Assembly (NCBI RefSeq): GCF_900105925.1
Contig: NZ_LT629791.1
Coordinates: 1,798,001-1,862,000 of the forward strand
DNA length: 64,000 nt
Source: Jiangella alkaliphila
GTDB lineage: Bacteria; Actinomycetota; Actinomycetes; Jiangellales; Jiangellaceae
Reading direction: 5' to 3'
Positions 1 through 9,018 of this stretch are shown piece by piece. The notes under the pieces were generated by a model. That model worked only from the letters and a program-made list of their open reading frames with translations. It had not been told where the DNA came from and did not search any database. How positions within the stretch are numbered: position 1 is the stretch's first letter; every line of letters begins with the position of its first letter. Both the position numbers and the translations under genes were made by a program.

Positions 1-2366
1 TTCAGCGCACCCGCCAGCCCGGCCGGCTGCCCGATGCGCCGGAACAGCTCCAGCGCCGCGAGGTCGTGCTCCAGCGACTCCTCGTGCCGCCCGGTCCGCT
101 CCTTCACCACGCCCAGCGACCGCAGCGTCCTGGCCTGCCCGACCAGGTCGTCGTGGGCGGCGTAGAGCGTCAGCGCGCGCTGCAGGTGCGCGTCGGCGTC
201 GTCGTGGCGGTCGAGGTAGCCGTAGGCGCGGCCGAGCAGCCGGTGCAGGTGGGCGATCGGCTCGGTGTCGTCGAGGACGCGGACGGCCAGCAGCGCGGAG
301 CTGTTCACCCGGGCGATGTCGCGCCACCGCCCGCGCCAGTCCAGGTCGATGGTGAGCGCCCAGGCCAGCTGCCAAGCGTGGACGGGGTGCCCGCGGTCGG
401 CCGCGGCATCTACGGCGGCCAGCAGGGTGCGCCGCTCGGCGGCGAACCAGGCCCGGGCGGCGTCGGGGCCGGCGATCGGCTCCGCGACCTCGGGGCCGGC
501 CGTCGGCGGCGGTACCGGCTCGTACGTCTCGCGGTCCGAGCGCAGCGGCCGGCTGGCCGCCACCGCGGTGGCGAGGTAGTGGTCGAGCAGCCGGCGCAGC
601 GCCGGCTCGCGCTCCCGCGTCCCGGTGCCGGCCAGCTCGGCGGCGTACGCGCGCAGCAGGTCGTGCGCGCCGTACCGGCCCGGCCGCTGCTCGTTGAGCA
701 GGTGGGCGCGGGTCAGCTCGGCCAGCAGCGGGCTGACGGCGTCGGCGTCGAGGCCGGCGAGCGCCGCCGCCGCGGCGGTGCCGATGTCGGGCCCGGGTGC
801 GGAGCCGACCAGCCGGAACAGCCGGGCGGCCGGCCCGCTCAGCCCGTCGTAGGACCAGGAGAACACCGAGCGCAGGTCGATGGTGGCGTCGTCGGCGGCG
901 AACGCCTCGAGGCCGCCGCTGGCCGCGCGCAGCTCCGCCACCCGGTACTCCAGCGAGTCCGGCTGCTCCGCCACCCGGGCGGCGGCGACGGCGAGCGCCA
1001 GCAGCAGCCGCGCGCACAGCGCGACCAGCTCGTCGACGATCCGCCGCTCGACGGTGGCGCGGTCGCCGATGCGCCGGATCACCAGCTCGCGGGCGTCGGC
1101 GACCGGCGGGAGGTCGAGCGTCACGGACCGGGCGCCGGCGGTGGTCCGAAGCCCGAGCAGCTGGTCGCGGCTGGTCACGACGGTCAGGCAGTCGGCCGAG
1201 CCGGGCAGCAGCGGCCGCGCCTGGCGGGCGTCGCGGGCGTTGTCGAGCAGCACCAGCATCCGGCGGCCGGCCAGCATGCTGCGGTAGAGCGCGGCCTGGC
1301 CGTCGGCGTCGGCCGGGATCAACTCGGGCGGTACCCGCAGGGCGTCGAGGAAGCCGTGGATCGCGTCGGTGGGGTCGACCGGCGGCCGGTCGGGGTCGAA
1401 GCCGCGCAGGTTGACGTACAGCTGGCCGTCCGGGAACCGGTCGGCGACGCTGTGCGCCCAGTGCACGGCCAGCGTGGTCTTGCCGACCCCGGCCGTGCCT
1501 GAGACGGTCGCGACGGGCGACGTGGCGGCCGCGTGGTCCAGCAGCGCCAGCGCGTCGGCTCGGCCGACGAAGCCGGGCACGTCGGCGGGGAGCTGACGGG
1601 GGGTCCGGCGCACCGCGGGCGGCGTCCGCCGGGCCGGCGTCTGCGCCAGCAACCGCGCGTACACGGCCTGCAGCCGCGGGACGGGCTCGACGCCCAGCTC
1701 GGCGGAGAGCCGGGTGCGAACCCGCTCGTACTGCGCCAGCGCCTCGGCCCGCCGGCCGGACCGCTCCAGCGCCTCCAGCAGCAGCGCCCAGGACGGCTCG
1801 CGCAGCGGGTGGGCGGCGGTCAGCTCACGCAGCTGCGGGATCAGGTCGGCCGGGCGGCCCAGCTCGAGGTCGAGGGCGATGCGCCGCTCCTGTGCCTGGA
1901 GGTGGCTCTCGGCCAGCCGCGGCCCCTCGGTCCCGGCCAGCCACGCCGACTCGACGTCCTCGAACGGCAGGCCGCGCCACAGTGCGAGCGCCTCGGTGAG
2001 GTACGCCCGCTGCCGCAACGGGTCGAGGTTGCCGTCGGCGCGTTCGAGCAGCCGCTGGAAGCGGAGGACGTCGACGGCGTCGGGCTCGGTGTGCAGCACG
2101 TAGCCGGTGGTACTGGTCGTGATCAGCTCCGCGCCGAGCAGCGCGCGCAGCCGGGTGACGTAGGTCTGGACACTGCGCCGCGGGCTGGCCGGCAGGTTCT
2201 CCGTCCACAGCGCCTCGATCAGTTGCGCCACGGTGACGGAGCGGCCGGCCGACAGCGCCAGCACGGCGATCAGCGCGCGCAGCCGGCCGGTGGTGACGTG
2301 CACCAGCCGCCCGTCCGCCCGCAGGCGCATCGGGCCGAGCAGATCGATCTCGACGCGGGGGTTCAC
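1..2366 (-). CDS. SARP/AfsR-type transcriptional regulator with NB-ARC ATPase and TPR repeats (C-terminus cut by window edge)
   Basis: The protein starts at a GTG and opens with an OmpR-type DNA-binding domain followed by a bacterial transcriptional activation (BTAD) domain, roughly residues 1-245. An NB-ARC-like ATPase follows, with a clear Walker A (GTAGVGKTT) encoded near 1475-1500. The rest is helical TPR-like sequence that continues past the left edge, so the C-terminus is missing. Family members activate antibiotic or catabolic gene sets by binding direct repeats near the -35 region, with the ATPase and TPR parts acting as sensor modules. It starts 5 bases after the GH116 gene stops, so it is probably the last visible gene of an operon with two glycosidases. 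Ligand and targets are unknown. The upstream ATG is closed by an immediate in-frame stop, which supports the GTG. Confidence 0.85.
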   Translation of the reverse strand, partial: MNPRVEIDLLGPMRLRADGRLVHVTTGRLRALIAVLALSAGRSVTVAQLIEALWTENLPASPRRSVQTYVTRLRALLGAELITTSTTGYVLHTEPDAVDVLRFQRLLERADGNLDPLRQRAYLTEALALWRGLPFEDVESAWLAGTEGPRLAESHLQAQERRIALDLELGRPADLIPQLRELTAAHPLREPSWALLLEALERSGRRAEALAQYERVRTRLSAELGVEPVPRLQAVYARLLAQTPARRTPPAVRRTPRQLPADVPGFVGRADALALLDHAAATSPVATVSGTAGVGKTTLAVHWAHSVADRFPDGQLYVNLRGFDPDRPPVDPTDAIHGFLDALRVPPELIPADADGQAALYRSMLAGRRMLVLLDNARDARQARPLLPGSADCLTVVTSRDQLLGLRTTAGARSVTLDLPPVADARELVIRRIGDRATVERRIVDELVALCARLLLALAVAAARVAEQPDSLEYRVAELRAASGGLEAFAADDATIDLRSVFSWSYDGLSGPAARLFRLVGSAPGPDIGTAAAAALAGLDADAVSPLLAELTRAHLLNEQRPGRYGAHDLLRAYAAELAGTGTREREPALRRLLDHYLATAVAASRPLRSDRETYEPVPPPTAGPEVAEPIAGPDAARAWFAAERRTLLAAVDAAADRGHPVHAWQLAWALTIDLDWRGRWRDIARVNSSALLAVRVLDDTEPIAHLHRLLGRAYGYLDRHDDADAHLQRALTLYAAHDDLVGQARTLRSLGVVKERTGRHEESLEHDLAALELFRRIGQPAGLAGAL

Positions 2367-2371
2367 AAGTG

Positions 2372-4810
2372 TTATGACATCCGATGACCGCCTGCGGTTG
2401 CATCCGCGGTCTCACCGGCCGAGAGTACGCGGCCGGCCAGCTCGGCGCTGCCGATGCCGTCGATGTCGATCGACGTCAGCGCCAGCCGGCCGCCACGCAC
2501 CGCCAGGCCGACGCGGACCCCGTCGCCGGACGGTGTCTGGGTCACCGTCCCCCACGCGTCGCCGCTGGCCCAGAACCAGGTGACCGGGCCGCCGGCGAGG
2601 TCGGCCGCGGCGAAGCGGAGCGCGCCGCTCACACCGTCGTACCCGAAGCCGGTCAGCGCCGGGATGGTGCCCCAGGCGGCCATCGCGCGCACGTAGTGGT
2701 GGCCGCACTCGGCCTCGTCGAACGGGTTGCGGCGGCGGCCGTCGAAGCGGCTCCGGACCGCCTCGACGACGCGCACGCCGTCGTCGACGAGCCCGGCCTG
2801 CAGCAGCCCGATCGCCGCGGTGTACTCCAGACCGGACCACACCTCGGCGAAGTACGGGAACGGCCGGGCCGGGCGGTTGCCGTCCGGGTACGACGCGACC
2901 AGCAGGCCCGGCTCGCCGGCCAGCGCGTAGCTGCGCTTGGGGTTGAACGGCGCGCCGGGCGCGGTGCGGTCGTTGTGCCGCAGGATGCTGCGCAGCGTGG
3001 TGCGCACGTGGCCGGTGTCGAGCAGGTCGCCGAGGCCGGTGAGCCGGGCGACGTGCTGCCCGATCAGCTGGTCGGTGAGGCAGCCGTCGCCGATCTGCAG
3101 CTCGGGCTCGGTGAGGTCGCGGGCGCCGATGCCGGGCAGACGCAGTCCCGGCGCGATGGAGTCCTCGCTGCCCGGCGGCCTGATCTCGTGCCGGTAGTAC
3201 TCGCCGGTGAACAGGTGCGCGTCGATCCAGGCGCTGCCGCGGGCGAACAGGCCGGCGCAGGTGGCGGCGAACTCGTCGTCGCCGAGGTGCCGGGCCATCT
3301 CCTCCGCCGCTCGCAGCGCCGCGAGGTACCACGTGCCGACCTGCGGGTTCGGCCCGAAGTACTCGACGTCCATGGTGTTGTGCTGGGATCCCTCCATGAC
3401 GCCGTCGCGGTCGGCGTCCCAGCCGCCGGGGATCCAGGCGAACTCCAGTGCCCGCCGGGCGGCCGGCCACAGCTCGCGCAGCAGCTCGTCGTCGCCGCTG
3501 AGCCGCCACTCGCGGTGCAGCTTCACCAGGCAGCCCATCTGCCCGTCGGCCGCGGCCACGCCGTGCTCGCGCGACCGGTCCAGCGGCAGCTCCAGCCGGA
3601 AGCTCATGTGTCCGTCGTCGCCGGTGGCGTGCCGGAACTCCAGCTCGCGCATCGACCGCGCCAGCTCGCCGAACAGGTACGGCGTGGTGTGCTCGTAGTT
3701 CCACACGTGCGCGCAGTTGCCGTAGCAGCTGCCGCTGTCGTCGTGGCAGCCCTCCCAGCCGTAGAACCGGCCGTCCGGGGTGCGGAAGCAGGTCGGGGAG
3801 CGCAGCGTGCTGACGTTGCTCAGCGCGGCCTCGACGACGGCCGCTGGGAGGTCGCTGCCGGTCAGCGCGGCGACGAAGGCGACGGTGCGGTCCTCGAGCT
3901 CCGCCAGTTTCGGCGCCGTCGCCGTGACGACGTCCCAGGCGTCGCCGTACGCGCCCGTGTAGTGGTTGCCGATGACGGTCTCGCCGCGCCAGTCCCGCCG
4001 GTTGGGGAAGTGCCAGGTCAGCAGGTACGTGAAGGCGTGCGTCTCACCCGGTGCGAGCGTGCGCATGGCTGCGACGGACGCCACCGGCTCGCCGCCGTCC
4101 GGCCGCTCGTCCAGCCGCCCGTCGGCCGCGAGGTCGTCCCAGAAGTCCAGCAGCGGGCCGCCCCAGCTGGACCCGGCCCACGCCGTGCGCACGGTGACGT
4201 CGTCCTCGTCCAGGACGGCGAGGGCCAGCGAGCCCCAGCGCTCGTCGTCCTCGCCGCCACCGGACCGGAGCAGGACGCCGCCGAGCCGCGGCTCGTTGCG
4301 GGGGTCCGCGCCGGGGTTGCGGACGCTGCCGGCGACGGTGACGTCCAGCGGCTCGGCGCCGGTGTTCATGATGGCGTACCGCAGCACGGCCATCGGCAGC
4401 GAGCTGGCCTCGACGTCGGCCGGGACCAGCGGATTGAACGCCTGCAGCCGCACCGTCACCGGCACGTCCGGGTCGTCGAGCAGCACCTGGCCGAGCGGGT
4501 AGGCGGCCAGGAACTCCGACCGCGCGAACCGGGGCAAGCTGTGGTTGGGGACGTCGGCGCCCTCCCAGCCCTCGTAGAGGACCGGGTCGATCGGCCCCTC
4601 CAGCGCCCGGACGGTGTCACCCGCGCGCACGGCGAAGAAGCTGTCGCGCGGCGCGAAGCCCTTCGCCGGCTGGTTGCGCATCTCCCAGTCGCGCAGGTCG
4701 CCGCGGCCGCCGAGCGACACCGTCCCGGTGCCGATGCCGCCGAGTGGCAGCGCGACGCGCAGCGAGTGGTCGGCGTCGTACCGGCGCAGGACCGGCCATT
4801 CCGTCGTCAT
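2372..4810 (-). CDS. GH116-family glycoside hydrolase (GBA2-like beta-glycosidase)
   Basis: An 812-residue protein with the GH116 layout: an N-terminal beta-sandwich (about residues 1-320) opening with a PLGGIGTGTVSLGG motif, then an alpha/alpha barrel. Barrel motifs include HVWNYEHT and MEGSQHNTMDVEYFGPNP. The LTDQLIGQH stretch aligns with the GBA2 region that carries the acid/base Asp; this is an inference from memory of the family. Members hydrolyse beta-glucosides, beta-xylosides or glucosylceramide. No signal peptide is visible, so it is probably cytoplasmic and acts on imported oligosaccharides. I start it at MTTEWPV; an ATG nine codons upstream is also possible, and neither has a well-spaced ribosome binding site. 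It lies 33 bases downstream of the methyltransferase and 5 bases before the SARP gene. Confidence 0.8.
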   Translation of the reverse strand: MTTEWPVLRRYDADHSLRVALPLGGIGTGTVSLGGRGDLRDWEMRNQPAKGFAPRDSFFAVRAGDTVRALEGPIDPVLYEGWEGADVPNHSLPRFARSEFLAAYPLGQVLLDDPDVPVTVRLQAFNPLVPADVEASSLPMAVLRYAIMNTGAEPLDVTVAGSVRNPGADPRNEPRLGGVLLRSGGGEDDERWGSLALAVLDEDDVTVRTAWAGSSWGGPLLDFWDDLAADGRLDERPDGGEPVASVAAMRTLAPGETHAFTYLLTWHFPNRRDWRGETVIGNHYTGAYGDAWDVVTATAPKLAELEDRTVAFVAALTGSDLPAAVVEAALSNVSTLRSPTCFRTPDGRFYGWEGCHDDSGSCYGNCAHVWNYEHTTPYLFGELARSMRELEFRHATGDDGHMSFRLELPLDRSREHGVAAADGQMGCLVKLHREWRLSGDDELLRELWPAARRALEFAWIPGGWDADRDGVMEGSQHNTMDVEYFGPNPQVGTWYLAALRAAEEMARHLGDDEFAATCAGLFARGSAWIDAHLFTGEYYRHEIRPPGSEDSIAPGLRLPGIGARDLTEPELQIGDGCLTDQLIGQHVARLTGLGDLLDTGHVRTTLRSILRHNDRTAPGAPFNPKRSYALAGEPGLLVASYPDGNRPARPFPYFAEVWSGLEYTAAIGLLQAGLVDDGVRVVEAVRSRFDGRRRNPFDEAECGHHYVRAMAAWGTIPALTGFGYDGVSGALRFAAADLAGGPVTWFWASGDAWGTVTQTPSGDGVRVGLAVRGGRLALTSIDIDGIGSAELAGRVLSAGETADATAGGHRMS

Positions 4811-4843
4811 GCCTCCGACCACAACGTGCAACGGCATTCCATG

Positions 4844-5404
4844 TCAAGCCGCGAGCGGTCGCTCCGAGACGAGGACGGCCAGGGTGCGGCGGCCGACCCG
4901 CCGCTCGACCGTCCGCACGCCGGTCTGCCCGAAGTCAGTCAGCCGGGCGGCCACCTCGCCGATCTGCCCCGGCGTGATGCCGTGGCCGGGCCGGTCGAGC
5001 AGCCGCTCGGCCAGCAGCAGCCGGCCGCCGGGTGCCAGCTTCGCGGTGAGCCTGGCCAGGCCGGCGTCGCGGTCGTCCCAGTGGTGCATGGACGCGAGCG
5101 TGTAGATGGCCGCGAACGAGCCGTCGGCGAACGGGACGGTCTCGGCGCCGGCCAGCCGGACGTCTGCGCCGGGCACCCGCTTGCGGGCCATCGCGACGAA
5201 CGTCTCGGACGGGTCGACGGCGGCGACGTACTCGGCACCGGCCTGCCGGGCGGCCAGCTCGAGCGCGACGCCCGGCCCGCAGCCGACCTCCAGGACCGGC
5301 TCGCCGGCGCGCAGCTCAGCGAGGTCGACCACCGCCCGGTTCGTCTCAGGGTGGCGGTTGAACCACGCGTACAGCCGCGCGCCGACGGCGCCGAAGCCGC
5401 TCAT
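4844..5404 (-). CDS. Class I SAM-dependent methyltransferase
   Basis: A 186-residue protein with a single Rossmann-type methyltransferase domain. Motif I is VLEVGCGPGVALELA (about residues 37-51), followed by an acidic post-I VDPSE and a HHWDD segment typical of UbiE/Methyltransf_11-like enzymes. The acceptor cannot be predicted. It sits 9 bases downstream of the secreted GHL10 glycosidase and 33 bases upstream of the GH116 gene, so it is probably co-transcribed with them. The size is at the short end for the family, with little beyond the core fold. Confidence 0.75.
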   Translation of the reverse strand: MSGFGAVGARLYAWFNRHPETNRAVVDLAELRAGEPVLEVGCGPGVALELAARQAGAEYVAAVDPSETFVAMARKRVPGADVRLAGAETVPFADGSFAAIYTLASMHHWDDRDAGLARLTAKLAPGGRLLLAERLLDRPGHGITPGQIGEVAARLTDFGQTGVRTVERRVGRRTLAVLVSERPLAA

Positions 5405-5413
5405 CGTCCGAGG

Positions 5414-6982
5414 CTACGGCAGCGGGATGAACGGCTGCGGGCGCGCTTCGGCGAGATCGCCCGCACGCACCCGGACGACGCTGAGCGGCGCGCCGACGAC
5501 GCGGTCGGGCAGGTCGTAGCGGGCGAGGTAGACGCCGGGCGGCACGTCGACGAAGCCGAACCAGCCGGAGCCGTCGCTGACCTGCGTCCGGGTCTCGCCG
5601 CGGCCGGCCGCCGGCCGCAGCGTGACGGTGACGCCGTCGAGCGGGGCGCCGGTACGCAGCCGCAGCGTGCCGGCCACGTTGCCCGTCGTCGGGTCCTCCT
5701 TCCACGGCATCGACGGCACGGCGGCGTCCTCGGCGAACGGCGCGTCCGGGCCGGTGGTGAGCGCGGCGGCCAGCGCGGCCCGCTCGGCGACCTTCACGGC
5801 CGGCGTCCCCGCGGCGGCGGTGAGTGACGGGTTCGCGTAGGAGTAGCCGCTCCAGCCGGCGACGGTGTTGCCGGCGGCCGTCGGCGTGAGCACGTCGTGG
5901 ACCTGCTGGACGCTGTCGTCGATCTCGTTGAGGTACAGCGCCGGCCCGGACACCGTCTGCCGGTCGCCCTGCCAGTCCGCGAGGACCTCGTTCCACTCGG
6001 CGAACATCCGCGCCTGGTCGGGCATCCACTCGCGCTTGTAGTTCATCGCGACGACGGTGTCGATGATCCCCTCGTCCAGCCAGCCCCGCCAGTCCTGCAG
6101 GACCTCGGCGTAGGTGCGCGTCTTCTCCCAGCCGCCGACGCTCTGCGGGCCGAAGCCGTAGGTGATGCCGTCGTTGGTCAGCCGCACCGTCGGGTCGACC
6201 TCGAAGATCCCGAGGTAGATGCGGCGGACGATGCTGGTGATCTGCTCGCGCCGCCACTCGGTGAACTCCGCGTCGGACGGCACCGGCACGTCCGTGCGGC
6301 CGGTGGCGGCCTGGAACCGGGCGATCGACGTCTCGCTGTAGCCCCAGTCGCTGTGCGTGGTGGTCGAGTTGTGGTCCGGGTAGCGGATGTAGTCGAGGTT
6401 GATGCCGTCGACGTCATACTCGCGCACGATGCTCTGGATCGCGCCGACGACGTAGTCGCGGGCGGCCGGGTTGGCGGGGTCGATGAAGCTGTTCGCGCCG
6501 ACCAGCTCGGTGCCGTCGACGCGCTTGTTGAGCCAGCGGTCCGCGCCGGTGGCGCTCGGGCCGTGCGCGTTGAAGGCGTGGTCGGGGGAGCGCGGCGGCG
6601 TCGCGGAGTTCCACAGCGTGCCGAAGTTGACCCACGCGTGCACCTCGAGCCCGGCGGCGTGCGCCTGCTCGATCACCTCGTCCAGCGGGTCGTACGGGGC
6701 CGGCGCGACGGCGGCGTCGGTGCGCGGGTAGTCAGCCCGGTTGCAGAAGCAGTCGTAGCGGCGGGCCACCTGGACGATCAGCGCGTTCGCGTTGACCTCC
6801 AGCGCGTCGCCGACCAGCTCCTCGACCTGCGCGGGGGTGTAGATGCCCTCGTTGAAGGCGTCGACCCAGTAGCCGCGCCACTGCTCCGGTGCGGGATCGG
6901 GCTCGGCCGCGGCCGAAGGCGCCGCGGCGGCGGCCAGGACGAGTGCCACGATGACGGGAAGCGTGCGGCGACGTCGGCTCAC
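5414..6982 (-). CDS. Secreted GHL10-family glycosidase (DigH-like) with C-terminal carboxypeptidase-regulatory-like domain
   Basis: A 522-residue protein starting at a GTG preceded by GAGGAGGACC. It has an Arg-rich N-terminus, a hydrophobic stretch and an Ala-x-Ala cleavage region, so it is predicted to be exported. The mature part begins QWRGYWVDAFNEG and continues with motifs of the GHL10 (DUF187) barrel: HAWVNFGTLW, YDVDGINLDYIRYPD and a downstream AMNYKREWMPDQ segment. The C-terminal ~90 residues (GNVAGTLRLRTGAPLDGVTV onward) form a carboxypeptidase-regulatory-like beta domain that may bind wall or glycan. E. coli DigH (YddW), a GHL10 enzyme, cleaves denuded peptidoglycan strands; a similar role here is inferred, supported by divergent murQ. 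A dre-like operator lies 14 bases upstream of the start, so GntR control is likely. Confidence 0.8.
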   Translation of the reverse strand: MSRRRRTLPVIVALVLAAAAAPSAAAEPDPAPEQWRGYWVDAFNEGIYTPAQVEELVGDALEVNANALIVQVARRYDCFCNRADYPRTDAAVAPAPYDPLDEVIEQAHAAGLEVHAWVNFGTLWNSATPPRSPDHAFNAHGPSATGADRWLNKRVDGTELVGANSFIDPANPAARDYVVGAIQSIVREYDVDGINLDYIRYPDHNSTTTHSDWGYSETSIARFQAATGRTDVPVPSDAEFTEWRREQITSIVRRIYLGIFEVDPTVRLTNDGITYGFGPQSVGGWEKTRTYAEVLQDWRGWLDEGIIDTVVAMNYKREWMPDQARMFAEWNEVLADWQGDRQTVSGPALYLNEIDDSVQQVHDVLTPTAAGNTVAGWSGYSYANPSLTAAAGTPAVKVAERAALAAALTTGPDAPFAEDAAVPSMPWKEDPTTGNVAGTLRLRTGAPLDGVTVTLRPAAGRGETRTQVSDGSGWFGFVDVPPGVYLARYDLPDRVVGAPLSVVRVRAGDLAEARPQPFIPLP

Positions 6983-6996
6983 GCTGGTCCTCCTCG

Positions 6997-7010
6997 TTGG
7001 ACTAGACCAA
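6997..7010. promoter_or_regulatory. dre-like GntR/HutC operator between GHL10 and gntR genes
   Basis: TTGGACTAGACCAA is a near-perfect palindrome (TTGG-N-CTAG-N-CCAA). It closely resembles the DasR dre/NagR consensus with core TGGTCTAGACCA. It sits 14 bases upstream of the leftward glycosidase start and 55 bases upstream of the rightward gntR start, well placed to repress both promoters. Confidence 0.75.
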
Positions 7011-7064
7011 TATGGGCCCCAAGTCTGGAAGACTTTGCCCGATACGTCTACAGGGGGTGCGGGC

Positions 7065-7787
7065 GTGGCGAAATACCATTCGATCCGGGACGAGATCCTG
7101 GACCTGGTCGCGGAGCTGACTGTGGGCGACGCGCTGCCGGCGGAACGGACGCTGGCGCCGAGGTTCGGGGTGTCGCGCATGACACTGCGGCGGGCCGTCG
7201 AGGAGCTGGTCCGCGAGGGGCGGCTGGTCCGCCGGCAGGGCGCCGGCACGTTCGTCGCCGGGCCGAAGATCGCGCAGGGGCTGGCGGTGACGTCGTTCTC
7301 CGAGGACATGCGCCAGCGCGGCTCCGTCCCGTCCAGTCGCACGCTGGCCGTCGACGACGTGCTGGCCGGCGCGCCGCTGGGCCGCCGGCTGGAGATCTCG
7401 CCGGGCGAGAGCGTCGTGCGGGTGACCCGGCTGCGGCTGGCCGACGCCGCGCCGATGGCGGTCGAGACGCTGCACGTGCCACGCAGCATCGCGCCGGGGC
7501 TCGACGGCGCGATGCTCGCGGACGGCTCGTTCTACGAGCTGCTGCACGACGTGTACGGGCTGGAGCTGTCCGGCGGCGTGCAGACCATCGAGGCGACGGT
7601 CACCGACGAGACGGAGTCCGAGCTGCTCGGCGTGCCGCTGCACTCGCCGGCGTTCCTGTTCGAGCGCATCTCCCGCGACGCCCGCGGCCGGGTGGTCGAG
7701 TTCGTCCGCTCCGTCTACCGTGGCGATCGCTACCAGTTCCGTGTCGATCTACAGCCGGCCCGCCGGCCGGCGAGGACGGCCGAGTGA
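7065..7787 (+). CDS. GntR-family (HutC/DasR-like) transcriptional regulator
   Basis: A 240-residue regulator with an N-terminal winged helix (residues ~1-70; LPAERTLAPRFGVSRMTLRRA recognition region) and a C-terminal UTRA effector domain. HutC-subfamily members such as DasR and NagR sense phosphorylated amino sugars. The GTG start is chosen because the protein then begins at the HTH (VAKYHSIRDEIL) and an AGGGGG lies 8 bases upstream; a longer in-frame ORF has no domain support. Its stop overlaps the murQ start (GTGA), giving a coupled operon. With the dre-like site upstream it is probably autoregulated and controls the divergent glycosidase. A MurNAc-6-P or GlcNAc-6-P ligand is inferred from the neighbours. 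Confidence 0.85.
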   Translation: MAKYHSIRDEILDLVAELTVGDALPAERTLAPRFGVSRMTLRRAVEELVREGRLVRRQGAGTFVAGPKIAQGLAVTSFSEDMRQRGSVPSSRTLAVDDVLAGAPLGRRLEISPGESVVRVTRLRLADAAPMAVETLHVPRSIAPGLDGAMLADGSFYELLHDVYGLELSGGVQTIEATVTDETESELLGVPLHSPAFLFERISRDARGRVVEFVRSVYRGDRYQFRVDLQPARRPARTAE

Positions 7788-8710
7788 CGAACTCCGAGTT
7801 GGACCGGCTGGCGACTGAGAGCCGGTTGCCGGCCGCGGCCGGCCTCGACCTGCGGTCCACCCGCGAGCAGGTCGAGCTGATGGCCGAGCAGGACCGCGTG
7901 GCCGTCGACGCCGTCGCCGCGACCCGCGACCGGCTGGTCGAGGCGATCGATGCGACGGTGGCGCGCCTGCGCCGCGGCGGCCGGCTGATCGAGGTGGGCG
8001 CCGGCACGCCCGGCCGGCTCGCCGTCCTCGACGCCGCCGAGTGCGGCCCCACCTTCGGCGTCGACGAGCGCCAGGTGGTCGCCGTCATGGCCGGCGGGTT
8101 CGACGCCGTGCGCTCGGCCGCCGAGCACGACGAGGACGACCACGACGGCGGCCGGTCCGACCTCGAGCGGCTCGCGCTCGGGCCGGACGACGTCGTGGTC
8201 GCGGTGAGCGCGTCCGGGCGGACGCCGTACGTACTTGGCGCGCTGGCGGCCGCCCGCACGGCCGGCGCGTACACCGTCGCCGTTGTCAACAACGCCGGCT
8301 CACCGATCGCCGCCGCCTCCGACGTCGCCGTCGAGGCGCTCACCGGCCCGGAGGTCGTGGCCGGCTCGACCCGGCTCAAGGCCGGGACCGCGGCCAAGCT
8401 GGTGCTCAACACCATCTCCACGCTGGTCATGGTGCAGCTCGGCCACACCCACGGCGACCTGATGATCGACGTCCGGGCCACGAACGACAAGCTGCGCCGC
8501 CGCGCCCAGCGGATCGTCCAGGAGGCGACCGGCGAGTCCGCCGCGGCGGCCGAGGCGGCGCTGCGGGCCGCCGGCGACGAGACCAAGACGGCGACGGTCA
8601 TGCTGCTGGCCGGCGTCGACGCCGGTGAGGCCCGCCGCCGGCTCGGGGCCGCCGGTGGCCGCGTCCGGGCCGCCATCGAGCCGCGGCCGCCGGGTCAGGC
8701 GACGGCGTAG
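7784..8710 (+). CDS. murQ: N-acetylmuramic acid 6-phosphate etherase MurQ
   Basis: A 308-residue SIS-domain protein. MurQ cleaves the lactyl ether of MurNAc-6-phosphate to give GlcNAc-6-phosphate and D-lactate in cytoplasmic wall recycling. Visible signatures are an N-terminal LATESRLP segment, a sugar-isomerase core with VVVAVSASGRTPYV, and AGSTRLKAGTAAKLVLN, the diagnostic MurQ/GCKR motif. The N-terminal LIEVGAGTPGRLAVLDAAE region corresponds to the conserved GAGTSGRLGVLDAAE block, with Pro in place of the usual Ser after the Thr. The GTG start overlaps the gntR stop by four bases. The 3' end overlaps the convergent DUF202 gene by 16 bases. Confidence 0.9.
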   Translation: MTNSELDRLATESRLPAAAGLDLRSTREQVELMAEQDRVAVDAVAATRDRLVEAIDATVARLRRGGRLIEVGAGTPGRLAVLDAAECGPTFGVDERQVVAVMAGGFDAVRSAAEHDEDDHDGGRSDLERLALGPDDVVVAVSASGRTPYVLGALAAARTAGAYTVAVVNNAGSPIAAASDVAVEALTGPEVVAGSTRLKAGTAAKLVLNTISTLVMVQLGHTHGDLMIDVRATNDKLRRRAQRIVQEATGESAAAAEAALRAAGDETKTATVMLLAGVDAGEARRRLGAAGGRVRAAIEPRPPGQATA

Positions 8711-9015
8711 GCGATCTCCAGGACCGCGAGCAGCAGCGTCACCAGCGCGACGAGGCCGGGCAGCTTGCCGTCGGGCAGGGCGCGGTCGGTGTGCAGCGCC
8801 TCGTGCGAGCGCCGGTAGCGCCGCCGCGCCAGCAGCAGGATCGCGAGCGCGACCGGCGCCACCACCAGGCCGAAGACCACTGCCGCAGGGCCGAGCGGCT
8901 CGGCCGCCAGCCGCGTGGCGAGGACGACGCCGACCAGCAGGGCGAGCGCCGTGCGGGTCCAGGCAAGCGCCGTCCGCTCGTTCTGCGCGCCGCGGTCGTA
9001 CGTCCGCTCGGACAT
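8695..9015 (-). CDS. DUF202 family small membrane protein
   Basis: A 106-residue protein with a short cytosolic N-terminus, the ERTALAWTRTALAL motif typical of DUF202, and three predicted transmembrane helices with a loop of basic residues (RRRYRRSHEA) after helix two. DUF202 proteins are small inner-membrane proteins of unclear function, often in pairs. The gene follows a second DUF202 gene by only 3 bases, so the two probably form a membrane complex. Its last 16 bases overlap the end of murQ on the other strand. Confidence 0.8.
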   Translation of the reverse strand: MSERTYDRGAQNERTALAWTRTALALLVGVVLATRLAAEPLGPAAVVFGLVVAPVALAILLLARRRYRRSHEALHTDRALPDGKLPGLVALVTLLLAVLEIAYAVA

Positions 9016-9018
9016 CGG

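Noticed and set aside
1-2366. Antibiotic biosynthetic cluster implied by the SARP regulator
   Set aside because: No polyketide, peptide-synthetase or tailoring gene set is adjacent within the window.
2384-5827. 1147-codon plus-strand open frame opposite the GH116 and methyltransferase genes
   Set aside because: It is antisense to clear domain-bearing genes, is Arg/Val/Gly-rich with no motif, and arises from GC-rich third positions.
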